Shown: positions 16,425-24,260 of the stretch, piece after piece
Layout: each line of letters begins with the position of its first letter
Position numbering within the stretch: position 1 is the stretch's first letter
Assembly: GCF_000243135.2 (NCBI RefSeq)
Contig: NC_019903.1
Location: 1,898,001 to 1,962,000 of the forward strand
DNA from: Desulfitobacterium dichloroeliminans LMG P-21439
GTDB lineage: Bacteria > Bacillota > Desulfitobacteriia > Desulfitobacteriales > Desulfitobacteriaceae
Length of the DNA: 64,000 bases
Direction of reading: 5' to 3'
Notes under the pieces: model-generated
The model's database searches: none
What the model saw: the letters and a program-made list of their open reading frames with translations, nothing else
Told to the model about the DNA's origin: nothing
Made by a program: the position numbers and the translations under genes

Positions 16425-16523
16425 ATTGACTCCCCTTTCTAACGGAATGTTCCTGCAACAATAATACTATTCAAGTGCAGTCTAAAGGGTGACAGATGAC
16501 ATGAAGAATCGAATAATAATAAA

Positions 16524-16551
16524 AGAGGGTCCAGCTTACGCTGGTCCCTCT
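16524..16551 (-). terminator. Terminator after the 41-aa gene
   Basis: AGAGGG-T-CCAGC arms around TTAC, with one T-T mismatch, followed on the minus strand by TTTTATTATTATT. It lies eight bases past the small gene's stop. Confidence 0.75.
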
Positions 16552-16558
16552 CCTTGAG

Positions 16559-16684
16559 TTAAGGATGCCTGTACCCTTTATAGTCGTAGATGTTCCGCTC
16601 CTTCTGCATATCATATTCTTGATAATGCGGGTCTCTCACGGTAACAGGAGATTTGGGACGTGAGACTTTTTTATGTTTTCCCAT
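16559..16684 (-). CDS. Small basic protein, 41 aa
   Basis: A short minus-strand frame that starts best at the ATG at 16684 (MGKHKKVSRPKSPVTVRDPH), preceded by GAAAGGGCGG at a rather long spacing; the frame is open 28 codons further upstream but without a ribosome site. The product is basic at the N-terminus and rich in Tyr, His and Pro at the C-terminus. It has a strong terminator just downstream. No family is recognised. It may share a transcript with the MoeA-like gene 142 bp upstream. Confidence 0.5.
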   Translation of the reverse strand: MGKHKKVSRPKSPVTVRDPHYQEYDMQKERNIYDYKGYRHP

Positions 16685-16825
16685 ACCAAAATCCGCCCTT
16701 TCTACACTATAGTTTGAGCACCCATGATTATTCTGAGTATATTCCCTCGTCAATATGCAGTTTGCCATGAAAATCTAATTCGTATCAATGGTGATGGTGG
16801 TGATTTCTGTAGCGTAATGATGGTT

Positions 16826-17848
16826 CTATTTTCCGAAGGAACAATGGGGATAGGTACATTGGGGACATTCCAAGCATAATCCACCATGTCCATATTTCGC
16901 AATTTCCAATCGGGTCAGACGCTCTCCGGCAAGAATGCGCGTCGCTACAAGGTCAAAGACCGTTTTACGAGAATACATCACACAACCTGGCAATCCCATA
17001 ATGGGAATACCATCTAGATAGGCCAGTAAAAGCATCGCCCCGGGAAGCACAGGGGTACCATAAGTCACCAGTTCCCCTCCCAGTCCCTTGATAGCAGTTG
17101 GAGTCAAATCGTCGGGATCGACAGACATTCCCCCCGTCACTAGGACCATTTCTGCTCCCTGAGCAATGTGTTCACGGATGCGTTCTTGAATCATTTCCAC
17201 GTTATCATCGGCAAAGGTTTGCCCCAAGAGCTCGGACCCCCATTCGACAACCTTACCTTGGAGCACAGGCCCGAATTTATCTTGAATTCTTCCGTGGTAA
17301 ACTTCACTTCCGGTAGTGACCACCCCAATCTTTTTGGATTGTAGGGGGCGGATTTGGAGGATGGGTTCCTTAAATTGACGTGTGATTTCTTCTGCTTCCA
17401 GAATAACCTTTTCTTCAATCATTAAAGGCACAACTCGCGTACCGGCAATTTTATCGCCTTTCTTTACCGGACGATGATTGTGTAGTGTAGCAAGAATAAT
17501 ATGTTCTATAGAGTTTAAAGCGTAGATGCCTTCCTCGGATGCATAAATCAAGCCATCTTGTTCGGCAATTAGATTAACCTTGCCCTCTTTTGTCTCGCTA
17601 AATCCAAGACCAGGACCTGCTACGGCTTTCGCCAGACGCTCTGCTGCTTCATCTTCGTGAATAAGACCCGGCTTCTGGTCCCACACATAGATATGTTCTT
17701 TTCCCATACTGAGAAGTACAGGGATATCCTCTTCCTTAACCACATGACCCTTTCTGAAACGAGCATCCTTGGTCTTTCCGGGAATGATTTGTGTCATATC
17801 GTGCATTAGCACAGCCCCAATTGCATCTTGTATTTTGATTTTTTGCAT
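16826..17848 (-). CDS. MoeA-like molybdopterin-binding protein
   Basis: A 340-aa protein with a C-terminal MoCF/MogA-type molybdopterin-binding domain (about 185-310), recognisable by GVVTTGSEVYHG, LVTGGMSVDPDD and GIPIMGLPGCVMY. The N-terminal half (IQDAIGAVLMHDMTQIIPG...FRKGHVV) resembles MoeA domain III/I but lacks the full MoeA length of about 400. It ends in a cysteine-rich tail (CLECPQCTYPHC). Such shortened proteins are common in clostridia near formate dehydrogenase or molybdoenzyme functions; the exact reaction is not known. The ATG at 17848 has AAGGAGG seven bases upstream; a longer frame upstream has no such site. A structured leader precedes it. Confidence 0.82.
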   Translation of the reverse strand: MQKIKIQDAIGAVLMHDMTQIIPGKTKDARFRKGHVVKEEDIPVLLSMGKEHIYVWDQKPGLIHEDEAAERLAKAVAGPGLGFSETKEGKVNLIAEQDGLIYASEEGIYALNSIEHIILATLHNHRPVKKGDKIAGTRVVPLMIEEKVILEAEEITRQFKEPILQIRPLQSKKIGVVTTGSEVYHGRIQDKFGPVLQGKVVEWGSELLGQTFADDNVEMIQERIREHIAQGAEMVLVTGGMSVDPDDLTPTAIKGLGGELVTYGTPVLPGAMLLLAYLDGIPIMGLPGCVMYSRKTVFDLVATRILAGERLTRLEIAKYGHGGLCLECPQCTYPHCSFGK

Positions 17849-17900
17849 TGATATGTCCTCCTTTTCGTATACTGAAGGCATGTTCATTTCTAAACACACC

Positions 17901-17959
17901 CCGGTTTCAGTAAAACTGAAACGGCCTAACACCATAGAAAAACCCTTAGGCTATTAGGC
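17901..17959 (-). promoter_or_regulatory. Structured leader of the MoeA-like gene
   Basis: Between a TATAAT-type -10 (about 17963-17975) and the start codon lies a leader of about 105 nt. It holds a hairpin with GTTTCAG/CTGAAAC arms (17901-17924). It also contains one TTAGGC copy (minus strand, at 17924-17929) that can pair with either of two GCCTAA copies (minus strand, at 17946-17951 and 17954-17959). The alternative pairings would be mutually exclusive, which is a switch-like layout. I could not match it to the Moco riboswitch consensus. Confidence 0.4.
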
Positions 17960-18142
17960 TCGGGCTATTATATATTATAAACCAAAACTACATAATGGGA
18001 AATAAGGTTAAGGACAATATTATTATTGCAATTATTATCATTGCTCATAAGAGGGTTTATTAAAGACCATAGCGAATTTTTACTAATTGGACAATCGAAA
18101 GAGGTTATCCTATTTATTTTGAAATGAGGTGAACCACTCCCT

Positions 18143-18847
18143 ATGACAGGTGAAATAACTGGATTCGAGATATTTCAAAGCGATCCCCTTTGGGAGAAAT
18201 TGCCTGAGTCGTTCTGGGAATACTGTGCTTCCCATGGTAGGATTCGCCAATTTGCAGCGAAACAATTTCTTTTCTTCACCGGTGAAGAAAGTAATTCTGC
18301 ATATTTTTTGCTCAGTGGCCGAGTGCAAATCTTGCTCATGAGCGAATTTACCGAGAAGATTTTCCGGATTCTTCAAGCCCCCGCTTTTTTTCCGGAGGTA
18401 ATATTTGATAGCAAAGTCTATCCTTATGCAGCCATCACTACCGAAATATCGGAAGTATTTGTGCTGGATCGAAAGATACTTCTCCAGTATCTTAAGGAAA
18501 ATCCCTCCAACCTATGGCCTTTTTATCAAAATATGGCCTTGGATCTTCGCCGCGCCTATCGTCAAATTAAGAATATTGCCCTTGGCGATGCCCGATCTCG
18601 TTTAGGGGCCAAGATATTTGCTTTGGCGCATGTCCATGGACAAAAGACGGCTGAAGGTATTTTTATTACTATCCCCCTCTCTGCCACGGATTTAGCGGGA
18701 ATGTGCAGTTTAGCAAGGGAATCCGTAAGTCGTATTATAGGTGAGCTTAAGGACTTGGGAATCTTGAAAATAGAAAAGAAACTCATTACAGTAATTAGCC
18801 TTGAGCAATTACAGGAATGGATTCATGAACGCCAAAATTCCCTTTAA
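18143..18847 (+). CDS. Crp/Fnr family transcriptional regulator
   Basis: A 234-aa regulator with an N-terminal cNMP-type barrel (about 20-130, GEESNSAYFLLSGRVQILL), a dimerisation helix and a C-terminal winged helix (ATDLAGMCSLARESVSRII, about 185-215). It lacks the N-terminal cysteine cluster of the paralogue at 9053-9736, so it is probably not an Fe-S sensor; the ligand is unknown, though Desulfitobacterium CprK relatives bind chlorinated phenols. The ATG follows GAGGTG at a long spacing. It converges on the ferredoxin-like gene at 18855 with only seven bases between the two stops, and is divergent from the MoeA-like gene. Confidence 0.87.
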   Translation: MTGEITGFEIFQSDPLWEKLPESFWEYCASHGRIRQFAAKQFLFFTGEESNSAYFLLSGRVQILLMSEFTEKIFRILQAPAFFPEVIFDSKVYPYAAITTEISEVFVLDRKILLQYLKENPSNLWPFYQNMALDLRRAYRQIKNIALGDARSRLGAKIFALAHVHGQKTAEGIFITIPLSATDLAGMCSLARESVSRIIGELKDLGILKIEKKLITVISLEQLQEWIHERQNSL

Positions 18848-18854
18848 ACATCCC

Positions 18855-19448
18855 TTAGAGATCAGGACGGCGGTCAAGAAAATGGGTAAGCCTTTCGTTC
18901 GGAAGGCTGTTTTCTAGATAGTCTTCAAGCAGTAGAGCTATTTTTCGATAAACCTTGTGACCTTGAAGCTTCTCTTGGGCAATTCGTGCCAGCTGAGGTT
19001 TCCTACCAAGACGTCCTCCCAGATAAAGCTTCCAGCCGGACTCTCCAGATATTATCTTGCCCGTCTTACAAGCGCGGATACAGTCTCCGCAACCAAGACA
19101 TAGCTCTTCATTAAACACCAATCCCTCTTGCCAAGTTAAGGCTTTTTCTTGACAGGAACGGATACAGGCTTGACAACCGGTACAGTGGCCCTCCGTGAAT
19201 TTCGGCAATAGATAGCCGATGACACCAATATCCTTAATCTGGGGTTGCGAGCAAGCATTAGGACAACCAGCTAAGCTGATTTTCGGTAGATGATGATAGT
19301 GAATTGAGGAAAACTTTGTCGCTAAGTGTGTAGAAAAATCCATATCCTTAAGTAGCTGATTGAGCTGCTCGTAGAGCAATGACCAGTCCTGAGTGGATTT
19401 AGGACAATTTTTACGGCAGTGTTCTAGCACAAAACCATCTTCAGTCAT
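18855..19448 (-). CDS. Sulfite-reductase-like 4Fe-4S protein, truncated architecture
   Basis: A 197-aa iron-sulfur protein. An N-terminal piece resembles the siroheme/4Fe-4S half-domain of sulfite and nitrite reductases (ISLAGCPNACSQPQIKDIG, about 55-75), followed by a two-cluster ferredoxin insertion (HCTGCQACIRSCQ, LCLGCGDCIRACK, about 88-127) and a return to the reductase fold (LYLGGRLGRKP). This order occurs in AsrC-type and dissimilatory reductases, but the protein is much shorter than those because the N-terminal ferredoxin-like half is absent. The upstream cysteine pair (HCRKNC) is C-x3-C rather than C-x5-C. It may bind a 4Fe-4S cluster without siroheme. No reductase partner is nearby. 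Confidence 0.75.
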   Translation of the reverse strand: MTEDGFVLEHCRKNCPKSTQDWSLLYEQLNQLLKDMDFSTHLATKFSSIHYHHLPKISLAGCPNACSQPQIKDIGVIGYLLPKFTEGHCTGCQACIRSCQEKALTWQEGLVFNEELCLGCGDCIRACKTGKIISGESGWKLYLGGRLGRKPQLARIAQEKLQGHKVYRKIALLLEDYLENSLPNERLTHFLDRRPDL

Positions 19449-19560
19449 TTATACTTCCCCCATTTGCAATAAACTAAAGCATTCTTCTCCATTTTACCAA
19501 TCCAAACTAATTTTGATGTGTTCTGAGTCACACTTCAGGAGTTATACTTCTGACACCATG

Positions 19561-19605
19561 AAAATGCCGACCTTTGCCAATAATCTTGGCTAAGGTCGGC
19601 ATTTT
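19561..19605 (-). terminator. Terminator of the peptidase operon
   Basis: Nearly perfect 20-base arms (AAAATGCCGACCTT plus GCCAA) around a 5-nt loop; the right arm ends in TTTT on either strand. It lies 16 bases past the last M42 gene. On the plus strand it could also act as a barrier towards the operon. Confidence 0.85.
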
Positions 19606-19620
19606 CTTCAGGTATAGTGT

Positions 19621-20664
19621 TTAATACGGAGCGCGAGCGCTCCCTTGCATCATAGCTAGCTCTGCAGGGCCTTCCAATAGAGCTAGCAGCAGTTGGACAG
19701 CCCCTTCGATATCTCCTTGATCTACGGTCTCAGAGGGGCTATGGATATAACGGGTAGGGATAGATATAACGCCTGATGGAATCCCTCCCTTGCTCAAATG
19801 GATGGCTCCGGAATCGGTACCACCGTATTCGAGAACCTCCCACTGATAAGGGATATTATATTGCTCAGCAGTATCAGCCATCCAAGATTTGATTTTTGGA
19901 TGAGTAATCATCGAGCGGTCGAATACTTTAATGGCAGCACCATGACCTAGTTTCACATCCATGGGGTGCGCTTTGGGGGTATCTCCAGTCCCCGTGACAT
20001 CCAAGGCAATAGCTAAATCGGGTTCGAGGGCAAAAGCAGCTATTTGGGCACCGCGGGTCCCTACCTCTTCTTGGACAGTAAATACAAAATAAATTTCATG
20101 ATTGCTCTTCAGGCGTTTCATCACTTCGATAGCCACAAAGCATCCTACTCGATCATCCATTGCCTTGGCGGTTATCCGCTTTTCTTGCTTAATGAAGTTT
20201 CCGGCAAAAACAGCACTTTCCCCGATAGACACATGAGTTTTGGCTTCTTCTTGAGAAGTAGCACCGATATCAATATAGAGCTTATCCAGTTTAAGATCGA
20301 TGGGCTTCTCTAATTTTTCGACCCCAATGGTTCCCCATCTACCGCTTTGAAACAGAACTCGACGATGGGGCAATTCACGTATGGAGATACCACCTATTGG
20401 TGCGAAGCGCAAATAGCCCTTCTCATCGATATGCGTAATCATGACCCCGATTTCGTCCACATGGGCAGCAATCATAATTTTCTTGCCAGTCCCACGACGG
20501 ATGGCGATCAGATTACCTAGGGTATCTGTCTTCATCTCATCACAGTAAGGGCGAACCTCATCAGCAATAGCTGAAGTCACTTTTTCTTCAACACCAGAGG
20601 GTCCAAAGGTTTGGGTTAACCGTTCCAATAATGAATAATCCAGAGGATTCTGATTATAGGGCAT
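19621..20664 (-). CDS. M42 family metallo-aminopeptidase (third of three)
   Basis: A 347-aa co-catalytic di-metal peptidase of the TET/glutamyl-aminopeptidase family. The ligands and catalytic residues are visible: AAHVDEIG (His), AMDDRVG (Asp), QEEVGTRGA (Glu-Glu), ALDVTGTGD (Asp) and YIHSPSE (His). The ATG at 20664 follows AAGGAGG; the frame is open ten codons further upstream but without a site. It is the last gene of an operon of PepV and three M42 paralogues, ending at the terminator at 19561-19605. These enzymes form dodecameric shells in other organisms and trim peptides from the N-terminus. Confidence 0.93.
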   Translation of the reverse strand: MPYNQNPLDYSLLERLTQTFGPSGVEEKVTSAIADEVRPYCDEMKTDTLGNLIAIRRGTGKKIMIAAHVDEIGVMITHIDEKGYLRFAPIGGISIRELPHRRVLFQSGRWGTIGVEKLEKPIDLKLDKLYIDIGATSQEEAKTHVSIGESAVFAGNFIKQEKRITAKAMDDRVGCFVAIEVMKRLKSNHEIYFVFTVQEEVGTRGAQIAAFALEPDLAIALDVTGTGDTPKAHPMDVKLGHGAAIKVFDRSMITHPKIKSWMADTAEQYNIPYQWEVLEYGGTDSGAIHLSKGGIPSGVISIPTRYIHSPSETVDQGDIEGAVQLLLALLEGPAELAMMQGSARAPY

Positions 20665-20677
20665 AAGAATGTCCTCC

Positions 20678-21694
20678 TTAAAACTTAAATTCATTGGGAA
20701 TAGACTTGAGGATTATATCTACTAATTTCAGAGCATTTTGCAAATCTGCTTCAGCCATAACCGATGCGGTAGAGTGAATATAACGACAAGGAACACTGAT
20801 GGCGATTGTGGGAATTCCCTCGCGGCTTAGATGAATAGAGCCGGCATCATTGCCACCGTTATGCCCTTTTCGAAATTGATAAGGAATGCCATTTTTATCC
20901 GCGAGTTCTGTCACTTGTTGAAGAAGCTTAGGTTGATACAAGGTGGCACTATCCATAATGGAAAGAGCCGGCCCCTTTCCCGGTTCCGTAACCCAGGCAC
21001 CCTCTTCTACTTCCATCATATGAGCAGAAATGGTACCTTCGAGAATGATGGCCAAATCCGGTTGCACATGGAAGGCCGCAATGGCAGATCCTCTTAACTC
21101 CACTTCCTCTTGAACTGTGAAGGCACCAATGAGGTTAAGGGGATAATCTTTCTTTAAGAGCTCAGCGAGAAGAGTACAGCCGACTCGATCGTCAAAAGCT
21201 TTGCCTTTCCAATACCCTTCACCTAAGGACTCGGTTTCTGTATAGAAGTAGGCATAATCTCCTATTTTGACATGTTTTTCAGCTTCTTCCTTGGCTGTAG
21301 CACCGATATCGATATAGAGCTGTTCAATTTTCAAGGCCTGCTCACGTTCCTTGGGTTTCTGAAGGTGAATAGCCTTCGCCCCAATAACCCCCAGCAAAGA
21401 ATTGATTTGCACGGGCTTGGAGACGAGGATTCTTGAGTCAATACCGCCAACTGGCTTAAACTTAAGAAATCCTTCGGAGGTAATCGCTGTAATCATAAGC
21501 GCTACCTCATCCATATGAGCGGCTATCATTACTTTTGGACCGGTTGATAGCGAGTTCTTTTGGACAATGAGGTTGCCAATCTTATCGGTCTGTATGGAAC
21601 TTACAAAGGGTCTCAGTTCTTCCGTGAGAGTAGTGCGGATTTCCTGTTCAGCTCCTGAGGTTCCGTTGAGCTGGGTTAAGGCCTTTAATAGCAT
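20678..21694 (-). CDS. M42 family metallo-aminopeptidase (second of three)
   Basis: A 338-aa M42 paralogue with AAHMDEVA, AFDDRVG, QEEVELRGS and YIHSTAS. In place of the DVT aspartate of its two neighbours it has ILEGTISAH, with glutamate at the presumed second-metal position. This may shift metal or substrate preference; some family members carry Glu there, so it is not a loss of function. The ATG overlaps the end of the upstream paralogue by ten bases, implying translational coupling, with GGAGGG in front. The next gene follows after 13 bp. Confidence 0.92.
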   Translation of the reverse strand: MLLKALTQLNGTSGAEQEIRTTLTEELRPFVSSIQTDKIGNLIVQKNSLSTGPKVMIAAHMDEVALMITAITSEGFLKFKPVGGIDSRILVSKPVQINSLLGVIGAKAIHLQKPKEREQALKIEQLYIDIGATAKEEAEKHVKIGDYAYFYTETESLGEGYWKGKAFDDRVGCTLLAELLKKDYPLNLIGAFTVQEEVELRGSAIAAFHVQPDLAIILEGTISAHMMEVEEGAWVTEPGKGPALSIMDSATLYQPKLLQQVTELADKNGIPYQFRKGHNGGNDAGSIHLSREGIPTIAISVPCRYIHSTASVMAEADLQNALKLVDIILKSIPNEFKF

Positions 21695-22746
21695 ATTTTT
21701 CCCTCCAAGTCCTCAGGAAGTCCGGCGATAAAATAGGCCAATAGCTTTCCGGCATGGATGACATCCCTCATATCTATGGTTTCGACAGTGGTATGCATAT
21801 AGCGTAAGGGAATCGAGACCAAACCTGTGGGGACGCCTGCTTGAGCCACTTGAATAGCCCAGGCATCTGTGCCACTACGCCCCGGTACGGGATGAATCTG
21901 ATAAGGTACACGCCATTCTTGGGCGCTCTTTAGCAGCTCATCATATACTAAGGGATGGAAGTTAGGTCCAATGGCGACTGCTGGACCTTTCCCTAATTCA
22001 ATATCCACCTGCCCTTTCGTATCGGGTGTTAAAGCATGTGTTACGTCAATAGCAATGCCTAAATCCGGATTCAAGGTATAGGAACTGGTTATAGCCCCCC
22101 GATAGCCGAGTTCTTCCTGGGTTGTGGTCACAGCAATCACGTCATGTGCATGCTGGAGCTTTTGCAGTTCTTCTAAGCATATTTTCATCACAACCACACC
22201 GGCCCGATCATCAAAGGACTTGCCTGCCATAAGCTGGTTCAGCATTTCTATACATTGACGTCGTAGGGTAATAACATCTCCGACTTGAATGACTTCTCGG
22301 ATTTTCTCATAGAGAAGTCCCACATCAATGCTCATCTCATCGATCTTTACAGCCTTATCTCCATTGTCGGATATAAGATGAGGCGGTATGGAGCCAATAA
22401 CTCCTAAGACGGGTTTTCTGCCATGAATGATGACCTCCTGGGAAAGAAGGGTCCGCTGATCTACCCCTCCTACGGTTGTAAAACGAATAAAACCACTCTG
22501 TTCAATGCCCTTAACCATAAGGCCAATCTCATCCATATGGGCTGCAAGCATGATTTTATATCGACCAACGGCCCCTTTTTTATGAGCATAGATGTTTCCA
22601 AGCGCATCTGTATAGACATCGTCAGCCAGGGGTTGGAATTCAGCATGCACCAGAGGAGTCAGGCTCTCTTCGTATCCTGATACACCTGAGTTTTCGGAAA
22701 GTCTTTTTAAGAAATCCTTCGCGCTGGATTGTTGCGCGTTATTCAA
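21685..22746 (-). CDS. M42 family metallo-aminopeptidase (first of three)
   Basis: A 353-aa M42 paralogue with AAHMDEIG, SFDDRAG, QEELGYRGA, AIDVTHAL and YMHTTVE, all ligands intact. It starts with TTG after a GGAGGAGG tract. It lies 36 bp downstream of pepV and overlaps the next M42 gene by ten bases. The substrate-facing regions differ from its two neighbours, consistent with divided specificities; which amino acids each removes cannot be read here. Confidence 0.92.
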   Translation of the reverse strand: MNNAQQSSAKDFLKRLSENSGVSGYEESLTPLVHAEFQPLADDVYTDALGNIYAHKKGAVGRYKIMLAAHMDEIGLMVKGIEQSGFIRFTTVGGVDQRTLLSQEVIIHGRKPVLGVIGSIPPHLISDNGDKAVKIDEMSIDVGLLYEKIREVIQVGDVITLRRQCIEMLNQLMAGKSFDDRAGVVVMKICLEELQKLQHAHDVIAVTTTQEELGYRGAITSSYTLNPDLGIAIDVTHALTPDTKGQVDIELGKGPAVAIGPNFHPLVYDELLKSAQEWRVPYQIHPVPGRSGTDAWAIQVAQAGVPTGLVSIPLRYMHTTVETIDMRDVIHAGKLLAYFIAGLPEDLEGKICY

Positions 22747-22782
22747 TGTATTCAGCCTCCTCCCTGAGTCAAATAACCAGTC

Positions 22783-24183
22783 TTAAGCCCGTGCCAGATT
22801 CAAAATTGCTTGAGCATATACTTTACAAGCCAAGACTAGGCTATCGATTGCTATGTATTCGTCGGCACAGTGAATGACTTCAGGCTCACCAGGAAGAAGA
22901 GGTCCGAAAGCAACACCTTGGGGTAATACTTTTGCATAGGTCCCGCCCCCAATGGCAAAGGCATAAGCTTCGAGGCCTGTCACATCGGCATAGGCTTTCA
23001 ACAAAGCTTCAACTAGAGGACTATCTTTAGGCACATGGTGTGCCTTTTGATGACTGAGGACTTTAATGTTGAGACCCATTTCCTCAGCTTGTTCCTGCAG
23101 AGGTGTTAAAATCTGTTCCTGAGTAAAAGTTACCGGATAGCGTATATCTAAAACAAAACGAAGGTTATTTTCAGATAGTTCTATAATACCTAGATTCAGG
23201 GATAATTTCCCTGAAGGCTCATCAACAAAGGCGATGTTAAAGCCTTCGCCATAAAATCCTCCGCCGACTCTTGTATTGAGCCATTGAATTAAGTTGTTTT
23301 CCTCCTCGTTTAGCGCCAATGATTGAAGGAATTGCAGGGCATGCAGGACAGCGTTTTTCCCGTTCTGAGGTAGGCTCCCGTGAGCTCCCACCCCTTTAAA
23401 AATGAGGACTAGATTTTCACCTGTAGCCGCACCATCATTTTCAATGCGACCTGATACCCCTTCAGGGAAGGAATAGTGGGTTAATTTTTGCGAAACCACG
23501 TCCTGAGTAAGTCCGTTGAGAACGACCCGACAGGAATCAGGAACCACATTGGCACGATCCCCTCCTTGAATTTGTTTAAGGTGAGGAAAGTTAATTCGCT
23601 TAGTAAACTCGAGATGAAGAATACCCTTTTCAGCATGGATTAGAGGAAATTCCGCATCAGGGGCAAATCCTAGCACGGGGATTTCTTCTTTTTGTTTGTA
23701 ATAATCCATATCCGCCCAGCCAGATTCCTCATCGGTACCAAGAATCAGACGCACTTTCTTTTGAAGAGGTATTCCCGCATCTTTAATAGCTTTCATAGCA
23801 AAAAGGGCAGCTAAGGTGGGCCCTTTGTCGTCCACCGCCCCTCGACCATATATCTTTCCATCAGCTATCTCACCACTATAAGGTGGGAAAGACCAGCCCT
23901 CTCCTTCTGGGACCACATCTAAATGTCCTAAGATCCCGAAAAGTTCTCCGGTGCCCATCTCAATCTGTCCGGCATAACCATCAATATTCTTTACGGTAAA
24001 GCCCAGGCTCTTGCCTAGGTTTAAAGTCCATTCTAAACATTCTCCTATACCAGGTCCAAAAGGGGCTCCGGGCAAAGCAGCATCCATATCTCTGACGCTC
24101 TTGATTTGGATACAACTTTGGACAGCTTTAATCATCTCATCTTTAAGTCCATCAATTTTTTGGTTAAGGTTCTCAATATCCAT
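22783..24183 (-). CDS. pepV: PepV-like Xaa-His dipeptidase (M20)
   Basis: A 466-aa zinc dipeptidase of the M20 family. GHLDVVPEGEGW (metal-ligand His and catalytic Asp), GRGAVDDKGPT (bridging Asp), LGTDEESGWADMDYY (catalytic Glu-Glu) and the late GGGTYAKVLPQGVAFGP segment match PepV of lactic acid bacteria. It cleaves dipeptides in the cytosol, complementing the three aminopeptidases encoded downstream. AGGGAGG precedes the ATG. The 77-bp gap to the SpoVD-like gene shows no terminator, so read-through from it is possible. Confidence 0.93.
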   Translation of the reverse strand: MDIENLNQKIDGLKDEMIKAVQSCIQIKSVRDMDAALPGAPFGPGIGECLEWTLNLGKSLGFTVKNIDGYAGQIEMGTGELFGILGHLDVVPEGEGWSFPPYSGEIADGKIYGRGAVDDKGPTLAALFAMKAIKDAGIPLQKKVRLILGTDEESGWADMDYYKQKEEIPVLGFAPDAEFPLIHAEKGILHLEFTKRINFPHLKQIQGGDRANVVPDSCRVVLNGLTQDVVSQKLTHYSFPEGVSGRIENDGAATGENLVLIFKGVGAHGSLPQNGKNAVLHALQFLQSLALNEEENNLIQWLNTRVGGGFYGEGFNIAFVDEPSGKLSLNLGIIELSENNLRFVLDIRYPVTFTQEQILTPLQEQAEEMGLNIKVLSHQKAHHVPKDSPLVEALLKAYADVTGLEAYAFAIGGGTYAKVLPQGVAFGPLLPGEPEVIHCADEYIAIDSLVLACKVYAQAILNLARA

Positions 24184-24260
24184 TGTATTTCCTCCCTATT
24201 CAGTTCAATTTTCTGTTCGTTTTATAGGATACCCTTTTTGCTAAGAAATCTGTAAATCTA

